NCBI GenBank assembly: GCA_937926205.1
Contig: CALEYL010000053.1
Coordinates: forward strand, 1-64,000
DNA length: 64,000 nucleotides
Origin: an uncultured Saprospiraceae bacterium
GTDB taxonomy: Bacteria; Bacteroidota; Bacteroidia; Chitinophagales; Saprospiraceae
Reading direction: 5' to 3'
Below, piece after piece: positions 48,425 to 58,194 of the stretch (position 1 is its first letter; every line of letters begins with the position of its first letter). The notes under the pieces were generated by a model. It searched no databases and had not been told where the DNA came from. It was given only the letters and a program-made list of their open reading frames with translations. A program made the translations under genes and the position numbers.

Positions 48425-48559
48425 GACTCCAGGTTAAAGTAATTCTGTTGGGCACAAGTATACGTGCCGCAGGAGGGCGGTTTCCCGGAACAATGATAAA
48501 ATCCGGGGTCTGAACGATGAAATTAAGGCAGGTGATGATAAAATACGATGATGAAATGC

Positions 48560-49678
48560 TTAAGATTCGTCCAGCTTCAGAATGACTTTTAAATCGGCTA
48601 ATTTCCCGGCGGAAACAGGCACTTCCATTTTATTGCTCATGACCGCAACGGTGACGCCGTCCTGGTTTTTGAACAACCCGGAAATTTTTTCTGTGTTGAC
48701 CAAATAAGATTTGTGCAGTCGCTCGAAAACCGGAACGCCTTCAGAAAGCGCTTTGTGTGCATTGGTAAGGGTTTGCAGTACGATGATGGGCGCAGGGTGC
48801 CCTTCGCGGTACAATTTGATAAAGTTGGCACTGTTGCCGCCGCCTTGCATCAGGATGATTTCCGATTTCATCATGATTTCAAAACCTTTGTTCGTTTTGA
48901 AGGCTATTTTTTTGGGAATAAGTTCCTGTTGTTCGCCGGCGCCGGCTATGCTTGCAGGTCCTTCTTTCCCGTTGACCGACGGGGCTACCGGAAGGGGCGC
49001 CAGGCCCGATTGCCTTCGGGTAATGGCGACGGAAAAGCACAACATTTCCACCAAAACGCCAAATTGCATAATGGACATCCGGTTTATTGCGCTCCACGCT
49101 TCCAAAGCAGGATAACTTTTAGGCGTCGAAGCAAAAAACAGGGTCAACAAAATGGCAACCACGCCACAGACCAGAACCGAAAAGTTGCCGAACATAAAAT
49201 ACTTCGAAAAATAGCGGTCATTGGGGGTTTTAAGGTAGGTATAAGTAATGGCATACAACCCCAACGCCCCGACAAAAGCCCGCAACAACCCCTCAATAAT
49301 GATCAGGTGCGTTAGGATTTTCGGTTCGCCCAAGGCATACATCGCTTTTTCTATCAACAGGCAAAGGATGATGGTGTAGATTCCGGAGTTGGCAATCCCA
49401 TTGAAATACTGATAACTTTCGCGGTTCCGAAACAGGGCTTTTGCGAAAAGCAAATAACTGATGACAATTCCGGAGAAAAGCGGCGCTTCCAGTTGCTTGC
49501 CAATATTGAGGTGGCTGTAATTTGCGTTCACTACAAAATAAAGCAGGACAAACAGCAGGTAAGCTGAATAAGCGATATAAATGCTCCGCGTACTTTTCCC
49601 GGCCACAATTGCCTGAATGCAGGCATAAGCCAAGAAAAATCCAACACTGCCCAGAAAAGTAGGCGTAAATGTCATCAT
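48560..49678 (-). CDS. Membrane LytTR-domain transcriptional regulator
   Basis: The start at 49678 is preferred; an upstream TTG overlaps the CHAT gene. The 372-aa product has about seven membrane helices (~1-225), a polar linker, and a C-terminal LytTR DNA-binding domain (~265-372; LMQGGGNSANFIKLY, FERLHKSYLVNTEKI). Such proteins bind direct repeats through the LytTR domain and respond to membrane signals. It starts 17 bp after the CHAT gene, closing the sigma/TPR/CHAT cassette. Confidence 0.85.
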   Translation of the reverse strand: MMTFTPTFLGSVGFFLAYACIQAIVAGKSTRSIYIAYSAYLLFVLLYFVVNANYSHLNIGKQLEAPLFSGIVISYLLFAKALFRNRESYQYFNGIANSGIYTIILCLLIEKAMYALGEPKILTHLIIIEGLLRAFVGALGLYAITYTYLKTPNDRYFSKYFMFGNFSVLVCGVVAILLTLFFASTPKSYPALEAWSAINRMSIMQFGVLVEMLCFSVAITRRQSGLAPLPVAPSVNGKEGPASIAGAGEQQELIPKKIAFKTNKGFEIMMKSEIILMQGGGNSANFIKLYREGHPAPIIVLQTLTNAHKALSEGVPVFERLHKSYLVNTEKISGLFKNQDGVTVAVMSNKMEVPVSAGKLADLKVILKLDES

Positions 49679-49694
49679 GCTTTTTGGCGTTTTT

Positions 49695-52600
49695 CTATTC
49701 CACCACCACAAATCCCGCCCAATAGTAAGGCTCGTAGCGCTGGCGGCGCATTTCGGCCTGCGCAGCCCGGAGTGCCTGGCGAACGGGCAGTTTTTCGATC
49801 AGCAGTTTTTGGTAAAAATAGGTCATCAATTCCTGGGTTTGGTTGTCCTTTACATTCCAGAGCGACATGACCACATTTTTCACCCCCGCAATTTTAAAGG
49901 CGCGTTGCAGGCCGTACACCCCTTCATTGCCTTCGATTTGCCCCAGTCCGGTTTCGCAGGCAGAAAGCACCACGAGTTCGGTGTTGCGCAAATCCAGCTG
50001 GCTGATTTCGTAAGCCGTCAGCACGCCGTCTTCCCGGTTGCCGAGGGGTTTGCCGGTTTTCCAGGCGTGGTTGGCGCCGGCAAGGATGAGGCCGGAGCGG
50101 ATCATGGGGTGGTCCGAAATTTTAAAGACAAGTTCCACACCGTCTACCGTCCTCCCTGCCTTGCCGGCAGGCAGGCTTCTATCGTCTACCGTCTTTGGAT
50201 CCGGAAAAAAGTAACCATGGGTGGAAACGTGTAAAATGCGCGGCGAAGGCTCGCCCTGACCAATTTTTTTGAACGATTCTTCGCTCGCCTGTAATCCCTT
50301 GTGCACGGTTGGGACATACCCGGCTTTCGCCAAAATTGACTTAACGTTGTCCGCTTCTTTTTCTGACCCTTTCAGGTAGTCCCAGCCCCTTTCGTAGATT
50401 GGAAGGCTTCTAAGGGTGGAATCCACTGCACTGAAGCCTAAACTGCCGCGATTGCCGCTTGGCGTTCCGCTTGGAGCCGTATTTGTATTTGATTTGTTAT
50501 CGGTATCAAACTGTATGCCGCCATAAACGAGCGCGGTAGAAGAAAGGTTGCCTCCGGGTTTGTCGCCAACCACAAGTTGGCGGGTGCTGCCGAGGGTGAC
50601 AATGTCGTAGCGGTCAGCAAGCGTGGTTTGCCCCCCGGAAGGCAGCGCCGAAAGGTTCAGCCGGTGCAACAGGCCGCCCGGCGATTGGTAAACCTTGCGA
50701 ACACCCTGGAGGTGCGGCTCCAGCGGCGACCAAACCAGGTCGTACAGCGCGCTGTTGCCGTACAATTCGTTCACCTGGTCGCTGTTGAGTTTATCTCCGC
50801 CTGTTGGCAGCAAGGCTTCGAGTTGTTTTTCTTCAAATAAAGGCAGGAACAACGGCTGATCCATGCCGGGTTTTAGCAACAAAGCAGCATACAGCACGCT
50901 GTCAGTCGCCTCGGGTGTGTAGTAGTTAAAATGGATGAATTCCAGGGCGGCTTCTCCGGGCTGAAGGGCAGCTTGCACTTCGGGCCAGGCGACCTGGCGG
51001 GTGGATTCCCCAAAACCGGCGACAGTGCGGGTGAGTTCTTTTTCGAGGGCGTTGGCGGCACTTTCCAATTTTTCGCGATCTGTTTGCAGCGCAGTTGGAC
51101 TGGCGTATTCTTTAGCTAAGCGGCGCTGCAAACCAAGCCATTTGCGGTACACCGCCGTCGTATTCTCACTCGCATTGTCCATTGCTTTTTGCAAACGCAA
51201 TTTGCCTTCCATCAAAAAGTTTTTCATCAACAACGCCAGATCATAAGCCTGACGATTGATGGATATATCCGGAAAATGGGCGGCTGCGCTGTAAAAATGA
51301 TTTAACTGCTGTTGGTACAGCGCTTGGTAAGCGACCATGTCCTGCTCAGAAAAATAACGGGAAGCTTTTGCAAAATTGCGATCGGTTAGCTCTGCAAAGT
51401 TGATCAGGAAGTTTTCCATTTCCGGAAAAGCTTGTTTGAGTTGGTAAAGTTTAGTCAACTCCTGAACAACCGTCTTATATTCATCTAAACTTTCGCTTCC
51501 GGCATTTTTCAAAATTTCAAATGCGCCTAAAAGTTCTGCTTCTGCTTTATCGTATTCCTGAAGCGCAGCATAACACCTGCCTTTGCCCATTCTGATAACG
51601 GCAAAATCCCGGACATCTTCCATTGAAGCCGCCTGAAAGATAAGCGCGGCTTCTTCAAACATGGCTAATGCTTCTGAATGTTTTCCCTGCACTTCCTGGA
51701 GTACAGCAAGATTAGTTAAAGCCTGGGCGTATCGTTGATGTTTATTTCCAAAATGAATTAACATCAACTCTTTACTCAAGAGAAATTCTGTTGCTGCTTT
51801 GTCCAATTCTCCCCGTGCCTTGTAGCAAAGTCCTGCGGTTGTAGCCAATTGGCCTAGTGTATAATCGTTTTCCCCGAATGCCTTTTTACTAACCTCTTTC
51901 CCTTTACTGCAAAGTTCCAGTGCCGCTTCATACCTGCCCATTGTTTCATAAAGAACAGCGAGGTTCAGGATAAAGAGGAAATGCCGTTGTTCGTTTCTGG
52001 GTGTTGCTTTCTCGAAGTTATGCAGGGCGTTGACCATCACCACTTCCGCCTCCTGATACTCGCCACGTTCGTACAAAGACAAGCCAAGGTTCATGGACAC
52101 CATCGCATAAAGCGGATGACTTTCGCCAAGGGTATCTTTTAATACAGACAATGCCTCTGTAAATATTTTTTCGGCTTCTTCATGCCTTCCCGTATTCCTG
52201 TAAATGCCGCCTAAGTTTTGTAATCCCATTACATAATTAAAATGCCGGACGCCGTATTGCCTGGCATTGATGCGCTTCGCTTCCAAGAGTACCGTTTCCG
52301 CTTCCTCGTATCTTCTCGACCGGGCGTAAAGTGTACCCAGAGCGTTCAGGCTCGTTGAAACAGCAAGATGATCAGATCCCAAATATCGCTTCCTGAGTTC
52401 CAGACCAGTAAGTAGCGGTTCTTCTGCCGGTTGCAATTTTCCCATATCATTGAGGGTCGCTCCGATCTGATGCTGACAATCGGCATAATGCAGGTTCTCT
52501 TTGCCAAACAGCCGTTCAACTTTCTGATTGGCTGTTTCAGCATTCTTCAAAGCTTCCGGCAGTTTACCACTGCGCATAAGCGTATTTGACAGCTTCAACA

Positions 52601-52700
52601 AACTATCCACCTCCCGCACCACCGCCGCCGTATCCACCTCCTGTCCAAATCCGGTAAAAACATAGAAAAGCAATAAAACCACGCAAAGGGTCTTTTTCAT
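49695..52700 (-). CDS. TPR-repeat protein with C-terminal CHAT peptidase domain
   Basis: The 1001-aa protein has a signal peptide ending VFTGFGQ, about ten tetratricopeptide repeats (~30-440; SLNALGTLYARSRRYEEAE, LGGIYRNTGRHEEAEKIF), a helical middle region, and a CHAT (caspase-like) domain with His828 in HVSTHGYFF and Cys915 in SACETGLG, then SLWNVKDNQT. CHAT proteins are cysteine peptidases, often in regulated proteolysis. In frame within the CHAT domain lies a REP-like insertion coding SLPAGKAGR. Upstream are the anti-sigma-like and ECF sigma genes. Confidence 0.9.
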   Translation of the reverse strand: MKKTLCVVLLLFYVFTGFGQEVDTAAVVREVDSLLKLSNTLMRSGKLPEALKNAETANQKVERLFGKENLHYADCQHQIGATLNDMGKLQPAEEPLLTGLELRKRYLGSDHLAVSTSLNALGTLYARSRRYEEAETVLLEAKRINARQYGVRHFNYVMGLQNLGGIYRNTGRHEEAEKIFTEALSVLKDTLGESHPLYAMVSMNLGLSLYERGEYQEAEVVMVNALHNFEKATPRNEQRHFLFILNLAVLYETMGRYEAALELCSKGKEVSKKAFGENDYTLGQLATTAGLCYKARGELDKAATEFLLSKELMLIHFGNKHQRYAQALTNLAVLQEVQGKHSEALAMFEEAALIFQAASMEDVRDFAVIRMGKGRCYAALQEYDKAEAELLGAFEILKNAGSESLDEYKTVVQELTKLYQLKQAFPEMENFLINFAELTDRNFAKASRYFSEQDMVAYQALYQQQLNHFYSAAAHFPDISINRQAYDLALLMKNFLMEGKLRLQKAMDNASENTTAVYRKWLGLQRRLAKEYASPTALQTDREKLESAANALEKELTRTVAGFGESTRQVAWPEVQAALQPGEAALEFIHFNYYTPEATDSVLYAALLLKPGMDQPLFLPLFEEKQLEALLPTGGDKLNSDQVNELYGNSALYDLVWSPLEPHLQGVRKVYQSPGGLLHRLNLSALPSGGQTTLADRYDIVTLGSTRQLVVGDKPGGNLSSTALVYGGIQFDTDNKSNTNTAPSGTPSGNRGSLGFSAVDSTLRSLPIYERGWDYLKGSEKEADNVKSILAKAGYVPTVHKGLQASEESFKKIGQGEPSPRILHVSTHGYFFPDPKTVDDRSLPAGKAGRTVDGVELVFKISDHPMIRSGLILAGANHAWKTGKPLGNREDGVLTAYEISQLDLRNTELVVLSACETGLGQIEGNEGVYGLQRAFKIAGVKNVVMSLWNVKDNQTQELMTYFYQKLLIEKLPVRQALRAAQAEMRRQRYEPYYWAGFVVVE
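50141..50193. repeat. REP-like palindrome inserted in frame, flanked by 11-bp direct repeats
   Basis: CGTCTACCGTC at 50141-50151 and again at 50183-50193 flanks a 31-bp palindrome-bearing segment (CTGCC...GGCAGGCAGG). The net addition is 42 bp (14 codons), keeping the CHAT frame open. A related palindrome occurs at 57947-57987. Confidence 0.8.
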
Positions 52701-52727
52701 AGTGTTCGCATTTTGGTTGTTATAGAA

Positions 52728-53591
52728 CTATTTCAAACTGTCCAGTAAGCGCATAGCATCTGCCTGCCGCGGCGAATTTGAGTTGGCAGCGATGGATTGA
52801 AATAAAGCCCGCGCCAATTGCTCCTGCCCGCTTTCGAGCCGTGCCAGAGCCAGATACCAGGGGGCCTGGGCTGTGAACCTGGAGCGGTCGTTTCGGATGA
52901 TGTTTTCCAGCAGGGGAACCGCTTCACCGGCGTTTCCGGTAGCCAGTAAACAGTTGGCTTTGAGAAACAACAGGTTGTCGTTGTTTTGAGCAGTAGCGCC
53001 CATTACTTCAAAAGCATCAAGCGCCGACCGGTAGTCGCCAACCCAGTACCGCTGCTGAAAAACATCGGAAGGCGACGGTTCGGCATCGCCACGCACGGAT
53101 GGTTCCAGCGTGTCATCTTTATAGGGATGGAACCAGGAGGCGAAAATCTGCGGCTCTTGCCGGATTTCCCGTTGTGGTGGCGCCTGCGGTTCGTGTTTTA
53201 CGGGAGGATTGGCGGATGGCGGGGGTTCAACAGGTAAAGTCGGGGAAGCCGGTGCGGCCGGAATTTGCGGTGCGGCCGGCGCTTCTTTCAGTGCAGGTAG
53301 GGCCCACCAGACGACAACTGCACAAAGCAATATTGCTGGCAAGGCCCAAAGCCACCAACGATTGCTCCGCGGCCGTTGATGTGCATCCAACTCCCGTCCT
53401 TTTTCCGCTAACCTTGTCCGGAGCAGGGTCTCTCCTTCTAAACGTATGGCATCCAGAGCATCTCCGTGTAACAGCACCGCTTCCCGAAATGCCGTGTCGG
53501 CAGCCAGACGGCGCTGGAAGTCGACCTGCTCTGCTTCGTTCAGGTTGTTGCGAAAATGCCGCTCAATGAGTTCCAGATCTTTCTCTTCCAT
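52728..53591 (-). CDS. Anti-sigma-factor-like membrane protein with TPR-like C-terminus
   Basis: The 287-aa protein has an N-terminal ~70-residue helical segment like the sigma-binding part of anti-sigma factors (HFRNNLNEAEQVDFQRRL), one membrane helix (~82-104), a Pro-rich periplasmic stretch and TPR-like helices (LLFLKANCLLATGNAGEAVP). It lies 9 bp after the ECF sigma gene, the usual anti-sigma position, and 27 bp before the TPR-CHAT gene. Its partner is probably the adjacent sigma factor. Confidence 0.75.
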   Translation of the reverse strand: MEEKDLELIERHFRNNLNEAEQVDFQRRLAADTAFREAVLLHGDALDAIRLEGETLLRTRLAEKGRELDAHQRPRSNRWWLWALPAILLCAVVVWWALPALKEAPAAPQIPAAPASPTLPVEPPPSANPPVKHEPQAPPQREIRQEPQIFASWFHPYKDDTLEPSVRGDAEPSPSDVFQQRYWVGDYRSALDAFEVMGATAQNNDNLLFLKANCLLATGNAGEAVPLLENIIRNDRSRFTAQAPWYLALARLESGQEQLARALFQSIAANSNSPRQADAMRLLDSLK

Positions 53592-53600
53592 ATTGGTTGC

Positions 53601-54185
53601 TCAGGCTTTTGCAAGGCTGGCTGTTTTGATCAGTTCTTTTAATCGTTTCAGACAGCGGGATAAAGTGGCGCTGGTCGTATTGGCGTTGCTGAGTTCAAAA
53701 TCCTCCTGGATTTCTTCGATGCTCTTTTCCTGGTAATAGCGCTGCACCAGCATGTCCCGACATTGCGACGACATGGTTTTCATGGCGGATTGCAGCGATG
53801 CTTTTTTTTCTGTATCGGCCTGATTTTCTGAAATTTCCAGCTGAAAGGCAGGTTGTTGAAGTGTCTCGTCGATGGCATCTTTCCAAAGAATCCGTTTGAC
53901 CTTCCGGTTGTTGTTCAACAGCCGTTTATACCCAACAGCAAACAACCAGGTACGGGCATCATAGCGCAGTGTAGTAAGTTTTCCGGAAACGGCTTGTGTA
54001 TAAAATGCGACGACTGCTTCCTGCCAGGCATCTTCATAATCATGGCGATTGGCTTCAAAACGTTTGCCTGCCCATCTGAAAAACGCTTCGCGGTAATGAA
54101 CATAGAGCTCGTCTATGGCATCCCGTTTGCCCGCGTGGATGGCTCCGATGATATCCTGGGTAGATGGCAATCGAGGAGTCTTCAA
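53601..54185 (-). CDS. ECF-type RNA polymerase sigma factor
   Basis: The 194-aa protein shows sigma-70 region 2 (YVHYREAFFRWAGKRF, DAWQEAVVAFY, TWLFAVGYKRLLNN, ~28-92) and region 4 (MSSQCRDMLVQRYYQEKSIEEI, ~135-180). It is the first gene of the minus-strand cassette with the anti-sigma-like, CHAT and LytTR genes and probably transcribes them. Promoter elements upstream were not convincing. Confidence 0.9.
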   Translation of the reverse strand: MKTPRLPSTQDIIGAIHAGKRDAIDELYVHYREAFFRWAGKRFEANRHDYEDAWQEAVVAFYTQAVSGKLTTLRYDARTWLFAVGYKRLLNNNRKVKRILWKDAIDETLQQPAFQLEISENQADTEKKASLQSAMKTMSSQCRDMLVQRYYQEKSIEEIQEDFELSNANTTSATLSRCLKRLKELIKTASLAKA

Positions 54186-54579
54186 ATTGTTGATTTTGGG
54201 GAGTAAAATACAAAAAATCTTTATGCTATATATCCTTGTAAAGTTTTACGAATGCAGTCAATACAAGGTTTGCTTCAGGATGGTCCATATGCTCTCCTTC
54301 TTTCAGTCAAAAGTCAGCGGTCCTGCAACCTGGGGTTGTAGGACCGCTTCAGTTTCCCTTCCCGCCCAAAGCGCCATACCCAACTTTTATTCCGTACCCC
54401 TGCCTGGCACTCTCCTTTTCCCCCGCATTGATATTTGTTTTCACCAACCTTGAGCTAAGTCATCTGCGCCTACCCTGAAGAGTGGTTAATTTTGGGGTGT
54501 TCGATACTTATTGTGATTTAAACAATAAGGAATCTTCATTCAAACAAAATCAATCATTCCGAATAAAAAAAAGAAAATC
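54186..54579. other. Divergent intergenic region with a strong hairpin (54316-54348)
   Basis: AGCGGTCCTGCAACC (54316-54330) pairs with GGTTGTAGGACCGCT (54334-54348) around a three-base loop, one G/T pair in 15. No U-run follows on either strand, so it is more likely an mRNA-structure or repeat-type palindrome than a clear terminator. The promoters of ppdK (plus) and the sigma gene (minus) must lie here, but no perfect -7 box was found. Confidence 0.7.
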
Positions 54580-57399
54580 ATGGACACAGCTGTTAAAGTT
54601 ACCCGGGAAAAGGAAACAAAATCAACCGCCAGTCAATACATGTATTCCTTTCGCGAAGGCGATGGAAAAAACAAACACCTGCTGGGCGGCAAAGGCGCCA
54701 ATTTGTGTGAGATGACCCAAATCGGGTTAAATGTCCCTCCGGGATTCGTCATCACTACCTCTACCTGCCTCATTTATCTGGCCGATCCAAAACGCGAATT
54801 GCCTGAAGGCGCGCTGGAAGAACTGCGCGAGCAAATGGCCGCCGTGGAAAAAGCTTCCGGTAAGCGCTTCGGCGACGCCGAAAACCCACTGCTGGTCTCC
54901 GTCCGTTCCGGTTCTGCTATGTCAATGCCGGGTATGATGGACACCATTCTGAACCTTGGTTTGAATTCAAAAACCCTGCGGGGGCTGATTAAACAGACCA
55001 ATAACGAGCGTTTTTGCTACGACGCCTATCGTCGTTTCATCCAGCTTTTCGGCAAAGTAGCCCTTGGCGTTCCGGATGAAAAATTTGACGCGCATTTTGA
55101 AGAAGTCAAACACCGTGCCGGCGTCAAAGTAGACATCGGGTTGAGCGCAGACGACCTTCGCAACATCAGCGAGCGCTTCCTGCAGGTCGTGAAAGAACAC
55201 ACCGGACGGCCTTTCCCTGAAGACGTGTACGAACAGCTCGAAATTGCCATCAAAGCCGTTTTCAACTCCTGGATGGGCAAACGCGCCGTGGATTACCGCC
55301 GCGAATTTCACATCACACCCGATATGGCCAACGGCACCGCCGTCAACATCGTAGCCATGGTGTTTGGCAATATGGGCAACGACAGCGCGACCGGCGTTGG
55401 CTTTACCCGCGACCCCGGCACGGGCGAAAACGTGATGTTTGGAGAATACCTTACCAATGCACAGGGCGAAGACGTTGTTGCGGGCATCCGCACTCCGAAG
55501 CCCGTCAACATGCTGGCTGAAGAAATGCCGGAAATGTACCGCCAGTTGGAGGAATTGCGCAACAAACTGGAAAGCCACTACAAAGAAGTTCAGGACTTTG
55601 AATACACCATCGAAAACCAGATTTTGTATTGCCTGCAAACACGCAACGGCAAGATGAACACGACGGCCATGGTGCGCACCTCTGTAGAAATGGTGCAGGA
55701 AGGCCTGATTACCAAAGAGCAGGCGCTCCTGCGCATCAAGCCGGAAATTCTGGAACAGATGCTGTATCCCCGCCTCGACCCTAACCACAAACAAACCCCG
55801 CTGGCACAAGGCTTACCCGCCTCTCCCGGCGCCGCCTCAGGCCATTGCGTTTTCGACGCCGACCGCGCCGAATTGCTGGGTCGCAGCGGCCAGAAAGTTA
55901 TCCTGGTCCGCGAAGAGACCAAGCCGGAAGACATCCACGGATTCTTTGCTTCTCAGGGCATCCTGACCAGCCGTGGCGGCAAAACCTCCCACGCCGCCGT
56001 TGTGGCAAGAGGCATGGGCAAACCTTGTGTGGCCGGCGCCGAAGGCATCTCGGTTGATGTGAAACTCCGCCAGGCTGTCATTGGCGAAAAAATCCTGCAT
56101 GAAGGCGATTACATCACCATCGACGGTGGTACGGGCATGGTTTATCAGGGAGAAATCCCGACGGTAGAACCCGTATTTTCAACAGAACTCGAAACCCTGC
56201 TGCATTGGGCCGATGAGTTCGCCAGACTACAGGTGATGGCCAATGTCGACACGCCCGATGCTGCCCTCAAAGCAGTCGAATACGGCGCCATGGGCATCGG
56301 CCTTTGCCGCACCGAACGCATGTTCAACGCAGCCGAGCGCCTGCCGATCGTGATTGACATGATCCTGGCCAACAACACCGAAGACCGCAAAAAAGCGCTC
56401 GAACGCCTGCTGCCCATCCAGCGCGAAGATTTCAAACAAATCTTTGTCGCCATGGCGCCGCGCCCAGTGACCATTCGTCTGCTCGACCCGCCTATCCACG
56501 AGTTCCTGCCCGGCGAAGAAGAGCTGCGCGACGAACTGGAGCACCTGCAGCAACTGCGCACCACGGTATTGGGCGTCAACAATCTGTTCAGCAGTTTGCG
56601 GCTCCTGGAAGCCAACCCGGAAATTGCTGCGGCATCCCCCATTCCGTTTAATATGGAAGGCAGTGAACTGGTCAATCAGGCCATACTCAAAAAAGAGCGC
56701 ATGCTGAAGAAGGTGAAGGAGTTGTACGAAGTGAACCCGATGCTGGGCCACCGCGGCGTGCGACTGGGCCTCACGTATCCTGAGATTTACCGCATGCAGA
56801 TCCAGGCCATTCTCGAAGCGGCTGCAGCCTGCCAGCAGGAAGGCATTGAAGTCCATCCGGAGATCATGGTACCCCAGGTTTGCACCGTGGAAGAATTGCA
56901 ACAGGTGAAAGTGCACGTGGATTCTCTGCGGGAAAAAATTGAAGCCAAAAACAACCTCAAGCTCAATTTCAAATTCGGTTCCATGATCGAAGTCGTGCGG
57001 GCTTGTATGGAAGCTGAAGAGCTGGCGAAAGAAGCCGAGTTCTTCTCTTTCGGTACCAATGACCTCACGCAGGCAACGTTCTCTTTTTCACGCGAAGACG
57101 CCGAAAACAAGTTCCTGCCGCTGTACACACAGCAGGATATTCTGCACGACAACCCCTTTGAAGTGCTGGATACCCGCGGCGTCGGCAAACTGATGAAGGT
57201 GACGGTAGAATGGGGTCGCAAAACACGCCCTGACCTGAAGATCGGCATTTGCGGCGAACAGGGCGGCCATCCGGATTCGATCAAATTCTGCCACAACATC
57301 GGCCTCAATTATGTGTCGTGCTCTGCGCCACGGGTTCCGATCGCGCGGTTGGCGGCGGCGCATGCGAAGCTGGAGGAACGGAAGTATGTTTTGAATTAA
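54580..57399 (+). CDS. ppdK: Pyruvate, phosphate dikinase
   Basis: The 939-aa enzyme interconverts pyruvate + ATP + Pi and PEP + AMP + PPi. The N-terminal ATP-grasp part shows LLGGKGANLCEM and MPGMMDTILNLGLN. The phosphohistidine domain has GGKTSHAAVVARGMGKPC with His471. The C-terminal PEP/pyruvate barrel ends with YVSCSAPRVPIARLAAAHA (Cys914). Length is slightly above the usual ~880 because of N-terminal residues. It could recycle PEP in glycolysis or gluconeogenesis. It stands alone, with long non-coding stretches on both sides. Confidence 0.97.
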   Translation: MDTAVKVTREKETKSTASQYMYSFREGDGKNKHLLGGKGANLCEMTQIGLNVPPGFVITTSTCLIYLADPKRELPEGALEELREQMAAVEKASGKRFGDAENPLLVSVRSGSAMSMPGMMDTILNLGLNSKTLRGLIKQTNNERFCYDAYRRFIQLFGKVALGVPDEKFDAHFEEVKHRAGVKVDIGLSADDLRNISERFLQVVKEHTGRPFPEDVYEQLEIAIKAVFNSWMGKRAVDYRREFHITPDMANGTAVNIVAMVFGNMGNDSATGVGFTRDPGTGENVMFGEYLTNAQGEDVVAGIRTPKPVNMLAEEMPEMYRQLEELRNKLESHYKEVQDFEYTIENQILYCLQTRNGKMNTTAMVRTSVEMVQEGLITKEQALLRIKPEILEQMLYPRLDPNHKQTPLAQGLPASPGAASGHCVFDADRAELLGRSGQKVILVREETKPEDIHGFFASQGILTSRGGKTSHAAVVARGMGKPCVAGAEGISVDVKLRQAVIGEKILHEGDYITIDGGTGMVYQGEIPTVEPVFSTELETLLHWADEFARLQVMANVDTPDAALKAVEYGAMGIGLCRTERMFNAAERLPIVIDMILANNTEDRKKALERLLPIQREDFKQIFVAMAPRPVTIRLLDPPIHEFLPGEEELRDELEHLQQLRTTVLGVNNLFSSLRLLEANPEIAAASPIPFNMEGSELVNQAILKKERMLKKVKELYEVNPMLGHRGVRLGLTYPEIYRMQIQAILEAAAACQQEGIEVHPEIMVPQVCTVEELQQVKVHVDSLREKIEAKNNLKLNFKFGSMIEVVRACMEAEELAKEAEFFSFGTNDLTQATFSFSREDAENKFLPLYTQQDILHDNPFEVLDTRGVGKLMKVTVEWGRKTRPDLKIGICGEQGGHPDSIKFCHNIGLNYVSCSAPRVPIARLAAAHAKLEERKYVLN

Positions 57400-57588
57400 G
57401 CGAAAATTCGAGGACAGCGAAGGTGCGGGGCTCCGGCCTCGTGCCTTCAGTTTCGAATACCTACCCTACCCCCCTTCTGGCGCGAGACTTATGGTTTCGC
57501 GCCTGCTTTTTTGTGGCTGTGAGGCTGGTTTTTCATTTGCGAAGCTCGGGGTACTAAACCTCCGAGGGTTTGGTAACTGTTGCCAGAA

Positions 57589-57911
57589 TCGGAATTCTAT
57601 CTTAACCAGGAATGCTGCTCCTTTACGGTTACCAAACTTTTGGAAGTTTAGTAACCGGATGGTGGCTCCCCAGGGGTGGCCAGCCACACATGAGCGAAGT
57701 TAATCATTTTTACAAATTGCAACATGCTGGCGCGAGGCCAATGCGCTTATCTGGTTGCAAGGCTGTGCATATGAATCGTCAGGCGCAATTCTGGTTTGGA
57801 TAGGTTGAACCGCAGAACAGCTGAATATCGAATTTCCAATGTCGAAGTGGCGCAGAACTGCTTACTTCTGCGGTTCCTTGTTCGATATTCAGGATTCGAC
57901 ATTCAAAAGTG
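57589..57911. repeat. Three-copy intergenic repeat, copy A (~320 bp)
   Basis: From GGAATTCTATCTTA to GACATTCAAAAGTG this stretch is nearly identical to 60347-60669 and, over its right part, to 59244-59429. It contains internal imperfect palindromes (CGAATTTCC...TTCG; GCAGAAC...TGCGG). Apparent small frames in it differ between copies in no coding-like way. The rest of 57400-58194 shows no gene. Confidence 0.9.
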
Positions 57912-57946
57912 TTTTGGATGTCTCCGCCCCGTGCTTTAGGAACGCT

Positions 57947-57987
57947 CCTGCCTGCCTGACCTCCGGTAGGCGGGCCGGCAGTCAGGG
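57947..57987. repeat. REP-like palindrome insertion
   Basis: A stretch CCTGCCTGCCTGACCTCCGG followed by TAGGCGGGCCGGCAGTCAGG lies between GGAACGCT and ATGACGCGG. A second copy of the surrounding sequence about 105-145 bp downstream (58076-58099) reads GGAACGCTAATGACGCGG without it. The two copies show an occupied and an empty site. It resembles the insertion in the CHAT gene. Confidence 0.75.
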
Positions 57988-58194
57988 ATGACGCGGTTAA
58001 ACACAGGTAACACGGATTTCTGGGCGCCATTTCCGTGTTTTCAGCGTCATTGGTGTAATCCGCGTTTCCGTTGTCGTGCTTTAGGAACGCTAATGACGCG
58101 GTTAACCACGGGTGACACAGATTTCTGAGTGCCATTCCCGACATTGCAACGAAAGTAGTTTTGGCAGCCTGCTCCCCTACTAAAACGGCAGAAC

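Noticed and set aside
54316..54348. Rho-independent terminator
   Set aside because: The stem is strong but no U-tract follows on either strand and no gene ends nearby on plus.
57612..57803. Small plus-strand frame repeated at 60370-60561
   Set aside because: It recurs only because the non-coding repeat is duplicated; no start signal and no known similarity.
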